Shown in pieces: positions 12,050 to 22,868 of a DNA stretch of 64,000 nt; position 1 is the stretch's first letter, and each line of letters starts with the position of its first letter. Below the pieces are notes generated by a model, which saw only the letters and a list, made by a program, of their open reading frames with translations, ran no database searches and was not told the DNA's origin. Origin of the DNA: Auricularia sp. M13 (taxonomy: Eukaryota; Basidiomycota; Agaricomycetes; Auriculariales; Auriculariaceae). Both the position numbers and the translations under genes were made by a program. The stretch covers positions 3,348,001 through 3,412,000 of the forward strand of contig CM073196.1 in the NCBI GenBank assembly GCA_037042915.1. The letters are read 5' to 3'.

Positions 12050-12330
12050 ACGCTCTTCTGCTGAGAAGACCCCCATTTCTGGCATCTATGTGCTGCCACC
12101 CAAGATTTGGAGTCGGCAAAGAGGTTGTCGTTCGAAGTCGTTCGTGCGCTGTTTCTCAAACCACTCCCTCACTGCAAAACAATTCCGTGTTGGAAATGGG
12201 CTTGAGTGAGAATGTACAGTGGTGCATCAATCAGTTCATGCCCATCACATTCTTGTAATGAAGAACCAGACCGACGCAGACAAACCCAACCGCTCCGCTC
12301 TCTCAAAACGAGAGTGAAGCCAAGAACAGC

Positions 12331-12591
12331 TTAATTCCTCGTATCTGTTGCCGCCGTCTGACACGCCGCCCGGCCAACAGCGCCAACAACTCCCAGGGAC
12401 TCAGACTCGCCAGAAGATGAGCACGGTGGGTTGCTGAGGCCGCCGGTGCTGTCGTGGAAGGTGCCCTGGCGGATATCATCACTGACGGGCTGGAAGCAGG
12501 AGGCGCAGGCTACGCTGGATGCGCGCCAGCTGGTGACAGGCATGTAGAGCACCTGGGGGTCGGAGTCGTCGATCGTGAGGTTCATAGGCTG
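12331..12591 (-). pseudogene. Captured fragment of a host extracellular/membrane-protein gene inside the TIR element
   Basis: The minus-strand frame from about 12585 reads MNLTIDDSDPQVLYMPVTSW and continues with spaced Cys (ACASC) and a GTFHDST block. This resembles the N-terminal ectodomain start (TIDDxxPxIxYxP...W...C..C...G.FHD) of a large Agaricomycete family of single-pass membrane proteins, of which the gene at 46.2 kb is a member. The frame then drifts into Ser/Gly-rich sequence and stops at 12331; no transmembrane segment follows. Its position between two long inverted repeats suggests host DNA picked up by the element. Confidence 0.5.
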
Positions 12592-12790
12592 GGCCGTGCA
12601 GGTGCGGTGGGGCCGGCTGGCCGCTGCAGCGCATTGGTGAGGCAGGCGACGTAAGCAGTTACTGAGAAGACAGCTGCTGGACGACTTGCAGCCCAGACCA
12701 AACTTGACGCTAGAGTTCCTCGGTGACGGTGAGCTGTAGACAACGCTAATGCCCTCTCCCAATAAAACAACGTTGGAGCACCGTCTAGTG

Positions 12791-13103
12791 AGTCATGCAG
12801 CAAATATATCTTTATCCAATCCATTCGACGCATACATAAGCCGTCTGCGTCGCTCTGGCACAGTGCAGAGCAGGCGACGAAGGGCGAGCGGAGTTAGAAA
12901 GAACATCCGGAGCTTCGGAAGCGGCCGAGCTCGTCCGTTTTGCGTCGTCACACAAACCGGCCGAGCACAACACACACAGAAAATATCAAAGTTTTGATTT
13001 CGGCTAGCTTCTTCCATCAAACCAGCTTTATTTGAGGTTGCAGTGTGTGAGGAAATTTATTGTGTGTGTTGTGTTTGAATAAATGATCCAAATAGTACTC
13101 ATA
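12791..13103 (-). repeat. Right terminal inverted repeat of the hydrophobin element
   Basis: Reverse complement of the left end. It ends in ...AGTACTCATA immediately before the second ACAAAC target copy. Confidence 0.85.
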
Positions 13104-13430
13104 ACAAACGGCCTCGTCAACGTCCAGTGCATTGGCCTCGCGCTCTAAGCAGATCTTGGACTTTTAAAGTCGCATGTACCCAGTCTGCATGTGCATTGTG
13201 TTCGTGTGTGTCTGTATCTTGAGGCCGCGTATGCGGGTCGCAATCCACGCTCGTTTGTCACTGTTATGTCCTGCCAGAGGGCATGCAGCAAGAGGCAACC
13301 ATTCACACACAATCGTTTATAACACAAATCTTGTGCCATCACAACAAGTACCTGAATCTTGGGTGTCTGGAGACTGGCAGTCAGTGTGCGAGAACGAGAT
13401 CATTCAGTCATTCATATCCTTCAAAGAAAC

Positions 13431-15319
13431 TCACCTATCCCCCAAATCTCCCAGCCGCTCGCCCAGCATATTGGTCCCGCCCGCAGTTGCCGTCTCACGC
13501 ATCTCCACGGTGCCGACGTCCTTCTCAGCGCTATCTTCTACACCCATCAGCTCACGCCGGATATTGTCCCTCCTATAGCTCCACCAAAGCGTGCCGCCCG
13601 CACACAGCGCAAGCACATAGCAGCCGACGTTGATCGCGTGGCCTTGGATATACCGCGGCGCCCAGTTACTGCGGTAGATCTGGCCGGAAACGGCGCCGCC
13701 GGCGTTGCCGACAGAGAGCACGAAGCCCGTCGCCGTGGCGCGTTTGTTCACGCCGGCGACGTTGCCTGAAAACCAGCCCCAGATTGTGGGAATAGGTACC
13801 AGCCTAGTGAGAGTCATTCGGGGTAAGGGGCGACTCGGAGGCAGCGATGGAACCGATACGTACATGAACATGACGAGGAAAAACATGGCGTAGCGCACGG
13901 CGTCGGATTTCACGGACATGAGGACGACGAGCGCAGCGAGCGTGATGGAACATGCGGCTGCGTAGTGGAGGAAGCGATGCCCATGACGATCGATGCTCCA
14001 GCCAAATCCCACTATGAGGAAGAAACTGAACGCGTATGGCGGGCAGGCGAGTAGTGTCGCATGTATTCCTGTGAATCCGAGCCCGCCGACGACGCTCGGG
14101 AGAGAGAGGATTACGCTGTACGACGGTATGATCACCTGGGACAGCACAATGCCGTCTTTAGCCTCGAGAGATACAAGGAAGGGAGGAATGCGCACCGAGA
14201 TGAAGACGACGCTCCAGAGATAAATCCGCCAGTCCGAAAAAGCGCTGAGAATCTGGCGGCGGTCGAACGGCTCGGCGGCCAGCTGAGCGCGGTCCGCCTC
14301 GTTTGCCAGTAGCACATACTCGCGCTCCCTCGGACTGAGCCAGGACGCGGTGGCTGGGTAATCCGCCATCATCACAAAGGCAAGGAGTCCGATCAGCGCA
14401 CTCAGTACGCCTTCTATAATGAATATCCATCTGCGCGATTTTCACGCAGTGAGCAGTGGCAAATTATGCGGATGATATCGAGAACTCACCTCCATCCCGC
14501 AATGCCACGAGCACCGTCGAGCTGGAAGATTGCGGTGGCAAGCAGGCCACCGAGGCGCCAGTGAAGGAGACTGCGGTGAAGAGATAGCAGAAGCGGCGGC
14601 CTTGCATACTGCGCGGGTACCAGCATCCCACTACAGGAAGGTAAGAGTCTGGCGAGAATGAAGCCTCCCGGAGACAAGGAAGGGGTGGAAGGAGAAGAGG
14701 AGAGACCAGACGCACGCCAAAATACGACGCCAGGTACGAAGCCCGCCTCAGCGACTCCGAGGGCGAAACGCACCGCCAAGAGTGCCCCGGGAGAGCGTAC
14801 GATGGCGTGTAAGCCGGAGAGAAGGGCCCACAGCAGCTGAATATTCATGCCAATAGATCAGCAAGCAGGCACGGGCTGTCCGAGAGGCGCGCACTGACCG
14901 TAATGCAGGGAATGTACAGGCTGGGGCGCACGCGGCGGAGCAGTATGTTGGACGGCGTCTCGAGCAGCACGTAGCCAAAGAAGAATATACTCAGCGCCCA
15001 GTTATACTGCCCGTTACTGAGACGCAGGTCGTCAGCTAGTCCTAGCACACGTGCGTTCCCGATATTTGCACTGCGCGACGACGCGCCACAGTCAGTGAAC
15101 TTGAGGAGAAAGGAGAGAGGACATAACTTGCCGGTCGATGTAGGATGCGACGTAGAGCAGGATCGCGACGGGGAGGACGCGCAGATCGACCTTGCGCCAT
15201 GCGCGGCGCCGTTCTTCTGCGGTGAACGATGCGAGTGGGTCCTCGATCACATTTGCTCGCGGCTCTACCCGCACGATAGAAACGGTGTCGCCAGTGCCCG
15301 GTTTGTCGACGGAGTTCAT
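13431..15319 (-). CDS. MFS transporter, anion:cation symporter (Dal5/Tna1-like) family, with a 1-nt frameshift
   Basis: The start is MNSVDKPGTGD at 15319. Family landmarks in order: DLRVLPVAILLYVASYIDR then ANIGNARVLGL (helix 1-2), SIFFFGYVLLETPSN, RFALGVAEAGFVPG, CWYPRSMQGRRF, GWRWIFIIEG, ADYP, and WGWFSGNVAGVNKRATATGF near the end. These identify an ACS-type permease for vitamins, allantoate or similar organic anions; the substrate is not predictable. Introns include one GC-AG intron (15071-15131, donor GCAAGT) that must be used to give the conserved DRANIGNA block, plus several GT-AG introns of 45-66 bp. Around 14550-14560 the frame shifts by one base between FTGA and LGGLLATAIFQL, adjacent residues in the family, with no room for an intron. 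The copy is therefore either a young pseudogene or carries a sequence error. Confidence 0.85.
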
Positions 15320-16779
15320 GGCTGAGAGGTGGGTACGCTCGTGGATGCTGCGGAAGGCCGTCGAGAAGCCGGGTGCGATGAGAACACTGAAGCCGTTCGG
15401 TTTCACTGAGAGCGCATAGACAGAGACCACAGCTAAATTGGAAATTGGCCGCCACACGTGCCTTGCACTAGGACACGCTCATATAGTAGAAGACAATGGA
15501 GTACCGCATCTCTGAACTCGACGAGAGGGCCCCGATTCTCTACCCGAGACAAGATCTGAGCATAGCTTGAAGTCCTCGCAATCCTCAGTGGCCACAGTCG
15601 CGAGAGCAAATGGTTCAGCGGTGAATTTTGACAATCAACGCATAGCGATCGAGCTAGACGCAAGTACGTTAGATGGGGAGACCGGGCGATGGGCAACGGG
15701 CGTCTGGGCTTCTGCTTGACATAGGCGCCTCGCAGTTGACAACGATAGTCGGGCTAGCTCTAGCAAAGTCGCATGGGGAAGAAGCAGCATTTGCACATTG
15801 TAGCGTAGGCAGAACAAGTGTCGTGGCCAGTTGCAGTGGACCGACAAACGGTGACGCACGCGCGCCGAAGTGAACGCCAAAAGTAACCAAGTCATTGAAG
15901 TAACCCCCCCCCCCCGCGCGCTGGCGTGAATACAAGCTGCGCCTGCGACTTGAAAAGGAGCAAGACTCCAAACGGCAACCTCTTCGGAGCTGCGGGAGCT
16001 GGTGAGGCGGGTAGACCCTGTCCTGAGGCCATTGTCAGAGGAGGAGCAATGCGTCCCGGCCCATCTTGTTTCCACCCCCTCGCAGACCACCGAAGCGAAG
16101 ATGCTGTCAGATCGCAGGCTTGCAGCGCTGTCGTTAGCCAACGATACATTTTAAGCATCGACGTGACATGGACGGACAGCCATGAGATCGAGATCGATCC
16201 GGGGTTTTGCTTTCCCTCCTGCCACCGTCATGCGCATGGGCAAAGAGACTCTTCGTTCTGCGAGCTCGGCTGCCGAGGCTCTGGTAGGCATGCCATTCTT
16301 CGCGCAGATAGTGCATTTGCACACAACGAGTCGCAGCGACAACGATCGAATTTTGCTCATGGAGGTTGGATGCTGTCAGATGAACAAGGTGCCAGTGATT
16401 GCAGACATACGGAAGATGCTTGAATCTGACATAATCCATGAGTCGCTTATACCACCAGAATAATCACAGCACTCACCGGCATCCGATTCTGGACTGCGAT
16501 AACACGCTATTTCTGCAGGGTGAAGTCAACCTGGACGACAGAGGTCAGGAAGGCTTCTGGCGAAGAAATGAAACATGGGAGGCTTGCTTTGGGAGGGACT
16601 AAGCGGCGAGACGGTTGAATGAACACGCCTGGTCGAGTACGTCCAGTTGTCAACGAGATCCTGCTAGCAGATGGTTAAATTCTGGCCATACACTGAGAGG
16701 CACAGCTTCGAGGCCATACCACGTCACGGTGCATATGCACGAGGCTTCGTTGGCCCGCTTCTGACTTCGCGACAGCTCT
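15320..16779. other. Intergenic, no supported gene
   Basis: No coding domain is recognised on either strand. It contains a 14-base C run near 15903-15916. From about 16780 the sequence becomes the promoter block shared with hydrophobin copy 1. Confidence 0.4.
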
Positions 16780-16861
16780 CAGGGTCGGTGGAGAAGATCT
16801 TTCAGGACTTGAGCTTGTCAGAAACGGTACAGCAACTGGGTCTCTATGATGCTGGAAAACA

Positions 16862-16868
16862 TATAAAT
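16862..16868 (+). promoter_or_regulatory. TATA box of hydrophobin copy 2
   Basis: TATAAAT lies 73 bp upstream of the ATG at 16935, equivalent to the box of copy 1. Confidence 0.6.
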
Positions 16869-16934
16869 ACCAGCGCGTGTCGTCCTCGAAGCCTCATCCA
16901 CTCACCGAGTCACTCAGTCGTTCTCTGCTCAGAC

Positions 16935-17300
16935 ATGCGCTTCTCCGTCCTCACCTCTCTTGTGTTCGCTGCACTTGCTTTTGCCGCGCCTACCCCGGAC
17001 AGCAACACGGTCAACCAGTGCGCCGGCGGCCAGACGTACTGCTGCGATTCGTTCAACCAGCCAGTCGATGCTTCGACGGGGAACCTCATTTCCGTCCCGA
17101 TCAACGTCATCGCGAACCTGCAGTGCACTCCAGTCAGCGTTCTCGCCATCGTCCTGCAATCAACCTGGTCAATTCATAAGTTCCTCCTAGCAGTTTGATT
17201 GCCTGCTCATGTCTTTTACAGCGCCTCGTCCACGGTGTGCTGCCAAGATGTTGGGACAAACGGCCTCGTCAACGTCCAGTGCATTGGCCTCGCGCTCTAA
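16935..17300 (+). CDS. Class I hydrophobin copy 2, intact
   Basis: Two exons (16935-17167 and 17222-17300) around a 54-bp intron give 103 residues. A signal peptide (MRFSVLTSLVFAALAFA) leads into a small secreted protein with exactly eight Cys in hydrophobin order: C-x6-CC-x27-C-x13-C-x5-CC-x12-C. The long CC-to-C gap is typical of class I. Hydrophobins coat aerial hyphae and fruit bodies as amphipathic layers. The donor is GTCAAT, weak but shared by both copies, and needed to supply the fifth Cys at the junction. The gene is the intact partner of the split copy at 11.4-13.1 kb and provides the reference for that insertion. Confidence 0.95.
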
Positions 17301-18098
17301 GGGTATAGTTTAGATCTTGGACTTCGAAAGCCGCATGTATCCAATGTGCATGCGCACAGTATCTGTGTATGTTCGTTGCTTGAGGCCGCGTATGCGCGCC
17401 GCAACCCACGCTCCTTAACTCTGGTGTATTGCCATCATTGTCCATGTCTGCAGCAAGACACCTAGCAAGAGAAGTCTAAGCAGCGCGATCCAGAAGTGCG
17501 AGGAGTGATTTCAGAGGCTTGGAATTGTCGGCCAGAGACGACGAGCAGCTAGTCCAAGTCCTGATAAACAGATGGTGATATCGAATGCGCGCGTCCGTTG
17601 ACCGAGACCAGGCTTGCAAAGCCGCGAGGAGAAGAAGCAGTTTTGCTGCATAGTAGTGGGGACCTGAGCGCCTTGGCCAGCCTGGAATGTCCTTCTAACA
17701 TCAATGGATGCGCCGTGGACGGCCGCGTGGGAGGGTCAAGCGTGAAGCCCGATAACAAGCAAGCTACTGTATGAGCGACATGTTGTGGTACCCCCATACC
17801 GTGCAAAAATTGAACGCAAGCCGTGACATGCAGTATTGAGGAATAGGACGGCCACGTCGAGCCGGATGGGGTCGGCAAGGCTGCCGACGTGGACAAGAGC
17901 CAGTAGCAGGAACGCCAGAGATGCGTCAGCACCGGTTTTCTTCAGAAACAACAAGCAGGGAGAAGTATTAAATACTCTTGAAATGTACCTTGTGCGTCCA
18001 ATGGTGAGATATATGAGCGTGAACGTGGGAACAGTGAAGTTCATAGACAAGAACGGTCCGTCCTTTGCTTCCGGTTCGCCGCTTTCCTTTCTGCCACC
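17301..18098. other. Hydrophobin 3' flank and spacer
   Basis: The first 160 bp match the sequence after hydrophobin copy 1 (13149-13300), including a shared TTGAGGCCGCGTATGCG. The rest has no recognisable gene. Confidence 0.5.
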
Positions 18099-18916
18099 AT
18101 GCGTGTGGACAAGTGCTACTTCTGCTCCAAGCCATGCTACCCGGGCCATGGTAAGCATAGCTCCCTCTAAGCTGCTTTCAACAAGTTCATTAGCATGCAG
18201 GTAGCGCGTTTGTTCGCAACGATGCCAAAATGTTCAGATTTTGCTCGTCAAAGTGTGTGCAGCCACATGAACACGGGTTCACTTACTGACGCCCTTCAGA
18301 TGTCACAAGAACTTTAAGTAAGCCGTTCTTGCCTTTATTACCGCCCATAGTACTTACTGGGATGGCAGAATGAAGCGCAATCCGCGCAAGGTCAAATGGA
18401 CGAAGGCGTTCCGCAAGGCTGCAGGCAAGGAAATGACCATCGTGCGTGTCGCGTGCAGTCGTCGCCCCCCTGGAATGCCTAACTGAAGCCGACACTCAGG
18501 ATTCCACGTACGAGTTCGAGAAGCGGAGAAATGTGCCCGTGCGGTACGACCGCGAGCTCATACAGACGACCGTCAAGGCCATGCAACGCATCGCGGAGGT
18601 CCGCAAGCGGCGCGAGCACGCATTCTGGAAGAACCGGTGCGTGGGTTTCTTAGGCCCCCATTGAAAGCTGCTCATTTGGCATGGCAATAGCATGGCGCTC
18701 GCGCGCGAAAAGATACGCAGTTCGCGCAAGAGCCTGCGTGTTCAACCCACCGTCACGGACCTCGTCGAACCCGCCATAGCGTCTGCAGAACAGGCGACCG
18801 AGTCGCTCACGCGCGAAAAGATTAAGGTCAAGGTCAGGTCGAAGCCGGCGGCCCGCAAATCGGCACTTGTCGCGGGCGAGGGCACTTCCATGGCAATGTC
18901 GATGGATGTCGATTAG
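18099..18916 (+). CDS. RLP24: Ribosome biogenesis protein RLP24 (eL24 family)
   Basis: Six exons (18099-18150, 18201-18252, 18300-18317, 18369-18441, 18500-18636, 18691-18916) give 185 residues, close to the usual size of fungal RLP24. The N-terminus [18 protein letters not shown] and the later FCSSKCHKNFKMKRNPRK supply the CxxC...CxxxC zinc site of the eL24/RLP24 fold. The C-terminal region is basic and rich in Lys/Arg, as expected. RLP24 holds the place of eL24 on pre-60S particles and recruits the AAA ATPase Drg1/Afg2 through its C-terminus for release in the cytoplasm. Exon 3 is an 18-nt micro-exon. The neighbour genes are unrelated, so no operon-like link is implied. Confidence 0.95.
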
Positions 18917-19812
18917 CCGTATAATTCCTCTCGTGCTATGTTCGTATCTACATGCTGTGCTTTGTATAAATGCTTTCGTGCGCACACCTGGGTGGCGCTA
19001 CGCCTTGCTTGGCCAGCCGTACAACAGGATCACGAAAACTACTTGTATCAGGTACCTTTGCAGCTGCGCAGCCATGGCCAAGGGTTGTGTACTCCTGGAA
19101 CGTAGCTACTTGTAAGAATACAGCAAAAGGACGGGTGTTGAAACGTTGAGATTTGGGCACTTCAGCCAAACTTCAGAGCTTCAGCGTTCGATTAGCACCG
19201 GTCAGGTTGAGGTCTTTCGAGGGTCGAAGGAAGTGTCAAGAGCATTGATTACACACATTACACACACACACACACACATATCATACGATGTTAACTGCAT
19301 ATACAAAGACTACATGTCTACAACTGGAACCAGGAATACCTTATTGAGAGCTGATGACAGCTAGTTGCAGATATTAGCGAAATCCTGCGAGCTCGTGGTG
19401 GATTTGCGCTGCGCACTGATGATCACTCACGGTGATAGCGGCCCTCAAAGACTATGGGAGAGGCGGATTTCGTAGTTTAAGAATACCGCAATGACCGCGC
19501 TGACGCGCCGCCGCCGTTCTTCTGCTTTGTTCGCGGCGGCCGCCATAAACCTCAGCTGCCAGTACAGTTTATAATATTCGTCGCCGGTCACATTCAAGTT
19601 ATCTTCAATAGCCAACAACCTAGCGAATGCCCGCGGATTCAGGAAACAAATCTCGGTGCATGATTTGACCCGCTATAGAGCAGGGAATGGCGTCTATCAT
19701 CAATTATACATGGCGCATCGTCCGGGCACAAGCCCCTGTCCTATCCTAAGGCGTCCCCGCAGTCGGCACGCCATTATGATGTTGTCCCCCCTCAAACTGC
19801 GGACAGTTCAGC
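18917..19812. other. Convergent intergenic region
   Basis: The region lies between the 3' ends of RLP24 (+) and the CTL transporter (-). Apart from a CA microsatellite no feature is recognised. Confidence 0.45.
19261..19278 (+). repeat. (CA)9 microsatellite
   Basis: Nine uninterrupted CA units, preceded by shorter ACACAC stretches from about 19251. Confidence 0.9.
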
Positions 19813-21921
19813 TTAATTATGTGCAACACAAATGGAGCGACGAGCACGTACCGCGGCAAAAGCTTCGGGACAGGTCTCGCTCCCGGCGTCGCGCTCGAGA
19901 CAGTAGCATACGTATAGTGTGTCCGCTCTGCGGTGCGTGATAAGTAGGGGGCCATGGTCGAAGGGCGGAAGGCACAGCGTACATATCGTCGACCAGTCCC
20001 ACGCTGTACCACACGACAAGGAAGGTCACCGCGCCGGCAGTCCAGGAGGCAAACGGCGCACTGCCCGGCGCAGAGAGCGTATGCGCGACGAAGAGATACG
20101 TCCCGAGCGCGGATAGCGTCCCTGCTGCGGCAGCGCTGAGTAGCAGCAACGTGCTCAGCACCGTATCTACAGAGCCCAATCAGCAACAGCGATAAGACGA
20201 CGCGGGCAAAAAGACGTACAGTCACCCCGCGCAATCGGCCGTCGCACAGACGTCAGCGCACGCGCGCGCCGTGCCGAGGGGAAGAACGGCTCGCCCGTAA
20301 TGCCCACGTAGACGAGCGCGTAGTTGCTCAAGCTGCGCAGCATGGCCGCGAGCATGCGCAGCGGGATGGTGAGCGGGTGCAGCGAGGGCGGGATGGCGGG
20401 CGGCGTGGTGAGGCGGTACAGCGCGTACGTGCCAAGGCTCAGTGCACGCGCAGCGCTGAGGAAGAGCGCCGCCACCGCGACGGAGCCGAACGACGGCCCT
20501 GAGGCACGGAAGAGCGCTGCCGTCGTCGTCTCCATGGCGTCTTCAGCTGATGCAGCCGGCTCGGAGCGCCGGAAGTACCAGGCGCCGACAACGCCCGCGC
20601 TTGTGACGCGTAGCACGCCGCGCGCCACGGCCCACGTCCACAGCCAGAAGGCCGTCACTGCAAAGATGAGCCAGCCCGCATACGTCCGGATATGCCATTC
20701 CCACGACCCTGCGCTTTTCCCCCAGTAACCGACCATGAATAGCCTGAAGACGAGCGACAGCAGCGGGAGGGACAGCAGCATGCACGCGAAGAGTATCGCG
20801 GGCGAGAGGAGGAACAGTGGCGGATACGCGAGAAGGATGCTCGTGGAGAGCTCGACGACATTGATGGTCTGCTCCAGCTGCTTCCGCCGTGACAGCAGTG
20901 AACGCCCTGAGAGGACAGCACACGCAAGCGGGACGAGCGAAAATATGCGAAGCCTGGGAAAGTGTGAAAAGGTTGGCGGGGGACGCGTGTGCGCAATTTG
21001 GGCTGACGTACCCTACCGTCTCGCCCCAGGTGCCCTCGGAGCTGTCCCAGATGAAGCTGCCCGCAAAGGCCCAGATGGCAGCGACGAAGAGCGCGCAGGG
21101 TATGAAGACTGCGGTGGCGAGGAGCGCAGGCCGTACTGCGGCGCGCAGGAGGAAGATGTGGGCGTAGGAAGCGAGTGCGCTGGAGAGGGTGATGATGGTG
21201 AGTAATGGTACAGTGTGCTTGAGCGTGTAGTATGGGAACGGGCCGTCGTGCGAAGTATTAGGCTGCGGGCGGATGAGCTGGTGGCGGTGACGCGTATAGA
21301 GCGCAAGTGACTCACGCTTGTAACGAAAAAGACAACGACAGAGCCGACGAGACAGAGAGACAGGCACGTGCAGTAGAGGACAGTCCAGGCAGGGTCGTTG
21401 TACTTGCGCAGTGGCACGCGACCGGGCTCTGGCAGCGAGAACACGGGACGCGATACGCCGTCGCGGGGCAGCAGGGACTCGCGAAGGTTCGTCCGTTGCG
21501 GCTGGTGCTCAAAGAAGTCGTCCGGCGGGCCGTCGACGGAGCGCGAGGACGAGGACGACGACGCCAGCGACTGCGCAGGCGATGGCGGCCGGTGCACGTG
21601 AGCCAGCCACCCAGATTGCGAGCGCGGCTCAGACGGTATGAGCGGCGCGTCGTCGTTGAATGGGTTCAGCACGTCGTCGTCGTCGTCGTCGCCGTCGCTG
21701 GCGGCGTCGAGGCGCGCGCTGCTGGAGGAGGCGCGCAGATGCGGGTCGCCGGCGTCGTCGAGGTCGTCCGAGCGGCCCAGGCGCTGCGAGCCTGGCTCGG
21801 ACTGGTCCGTGAACGAGTAGAACAGCGGCTGGGACGTGCTCGCTGTACTGGACGGCGCCGGGTTGATGAAGGAGGCGTTGAGGAACTTGGACGCATATTG
21901 TGAGAACGGCGCCGCAGGCAT
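19813..21921 (-). CDS. PNS1: Choline-transporter-like protein, Pns1/CTL (SLC44) family
   Basis: Five exons (21316-21921, 21012-21262, 20226-20953, 19983-20166, 19813-19927) give 627 residues with frame kept. The first 190 residues are a Ser/Asp-rich cytosolic tail with an acidic (Asp)6 run. About ten hydrophobic segments follow (for example LSLCLVGSVVVFFVTS and LIFAVTAFWLWTWAVARGVL). The late block LSNYALVYVGITGEPFF is the signature of the SLC44/Pns1 family, and the last exon has the Cys/Glu-rich end TLYVCYCLERDAGSE typical of it. The protein should lie in the plasma membrane or endomembranes; yeast Pns1 has no firmly established substrate, so choline transport is only a family-level suggestion. 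It is transcribed divergently from ATG2 in the inferred ancestral arrangement. Confidence 0.88.
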
Positions 21922-22270
21922 CGCGAGCCAGGAGCGAAAGCAGCAACGGTCCGGAGCCGGCCGGCAGCCACTTTCGAGTGTGGCCACTGCGCCGTTCAGC
22001 CTGCATCTTCCCGTTCAGGCAGCTTATCTCGTTCCTCGCGATCCCACCGCCATATAATCTCGTTTTCCTATTCTTTGCACTACGACGTTCCATCGGCCGC
22101 CTGCTCCCAGCATCGATCAAGGGTCCAGATTGGCAGTGGCTTCGTCGAGGTCAAGGACATCCAGCTCGACGAAAATGCGCTTAGACGAACGCATCTAGGT
22201 CTCTGCTATGCTATTAACGACAATTTGAGCGATTTCCGTGTACCGCGCGCTTCAAAGGGCTCGCACACGT
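21885..22270 (+). repeat. Copy 1 of the duplicated CTL-ATG2 divergent promoter/5' region
   Basis: From about 21890 the sequence matches 25740-26130 in the same orientation: the CTL start region, a block around GGTCCGGAGCCGGCCGGCAG, and the first exon and first intron of ATG2. The copies differ by substitutions and small indels. Copy 1 keeps the intact CTL start and a dead ATG2 start; copy 2 keeps the intact ATG2 start and a dead CTL start. Confidence 0.8.
22005..22260 (+). pseudogene. Remnant of the ATG2 5' end
   Basis: Matches exon 1 and the start of exon 2 of ATG2 at 25849-26130. The start codon is ATC (22005-22007) where the intact gene has ATG. Codons around the Chorein start are altered and several are lost (the part equivalent to [13 protein letters not shown] is shortened), while [18 protein letters not shown] survives. 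Homology ends within about 25 codons of exon 2. Confidence 0.8.
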
Positions 22271-22868
22271 CACGTCGCGCTCGACATCGAACTGGGCCGT
22301 GTTTCTGGGGCCCTCAGGTTAATCATGCTCTAGCCGAGCGTGAACGCTTCGTGAAGAGTAGTCAAACGAGCTTGGTGTACGTCCATCCAGTACATTTTCA
22401 TCCCAAGACTCATGAACCATCTTAATAGTCGTGATCCTCATTCCATCATCGTCCATTATCGCGCGCCTGAGGGCTCGTTGAGTCCATCCATGGTATGGGA
22501 TAGTTTGCGCCATGGCCAGCGAATTCCTTTGTCCGCTGCTATCGAGCTCTCCGGCGCACGCATTGCAAAATCAGGGCCGGAATCATCACGCGTTGTTGAA
22601 GCCAACAGCATGCTCTTCGTCCAGCAGCATACCAAGAATCCGGTACCCTGGGTCCATCTGGTCTTTACGCGGGGGGCAACCACGTTTGTGGTCATCGACG
22701 AAATCAAGGGCAGGTGCTTACAAGGCATCTGGCCCAACCTATCGGCAACCGAGCGCGAAGACATTATGCTGCAATTAGCTTCATACTTGGAGCAATTGCG
22801 CCGCATCCAGCCATCCTCAAATATTTCACCCGGTCCATTACAGGGCGGTCGTTGCCAAGGCCCATACT

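Larger units (their letters stand above)
11706..13103. mobile_element. Non-autonomous TIR element (1,398 bp) with 6-bp target duplication
   Basis: The element begins TATGAGTACTATTTGG and ends with its reverse complement. It is flanked by the direct repeat ACAAAC (11700-11705 and 13104-13109), which is single-copy in the intact hydrophobin. The inverted ends are long, about 310-345 bp (11706-12049 and 12791-13103) and highly alike; the left end has an extra segment of about 31 bp near 11787-11817. No transposase frame is present. The central 740 bp include a minus-strand piece of a fungal membrane-protein gene (see 12331-12591). TSD length and end sequence do not let me assign a superfamily. 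Confidence 0.88.
11379..13148 (+). pseudogene. Class I hydrophobin copy 1, split by a TIR element
   Basis: The gene starts with a signal peptide (MRFSVLTSLVFAALAFAAP) and matches the intact copy at 16.9 kb through exon 1 (11379-11611), a 54-bp intron (11612-11665) and the first 40 nt of exon 2. At 11706 homology stops and an inverted-repeat element begins. The last 39 nt of exon 2, carrying the eighth Cys and the stop codon, reappear at 13110-13148. As it stands, the frame runs into the element and the product would lose the final Cys of the eight-Cys pattern, so the disulfide core cannot form normally. The host exon length without the insert equals that of copy 2 (79 nt). Flanking DNA on both sides is also duplicated with copy 2. 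Confidence 0.9.

Noticed and set aside
17736-18158. Minus-strand 140-codon frame between hydrophobin 2 and RLP24
   Set aside because: Overlaps RLP24 exon 1 antisense and shows no domain or splice pattern.
21307-21903. Plus-strand 198-codon frame opposite the CTL N-terminal exon
   Set aside because: Arg-rich antisense frame without domain; the minus strand encodes the acidic N-terminal tail of the transporter.
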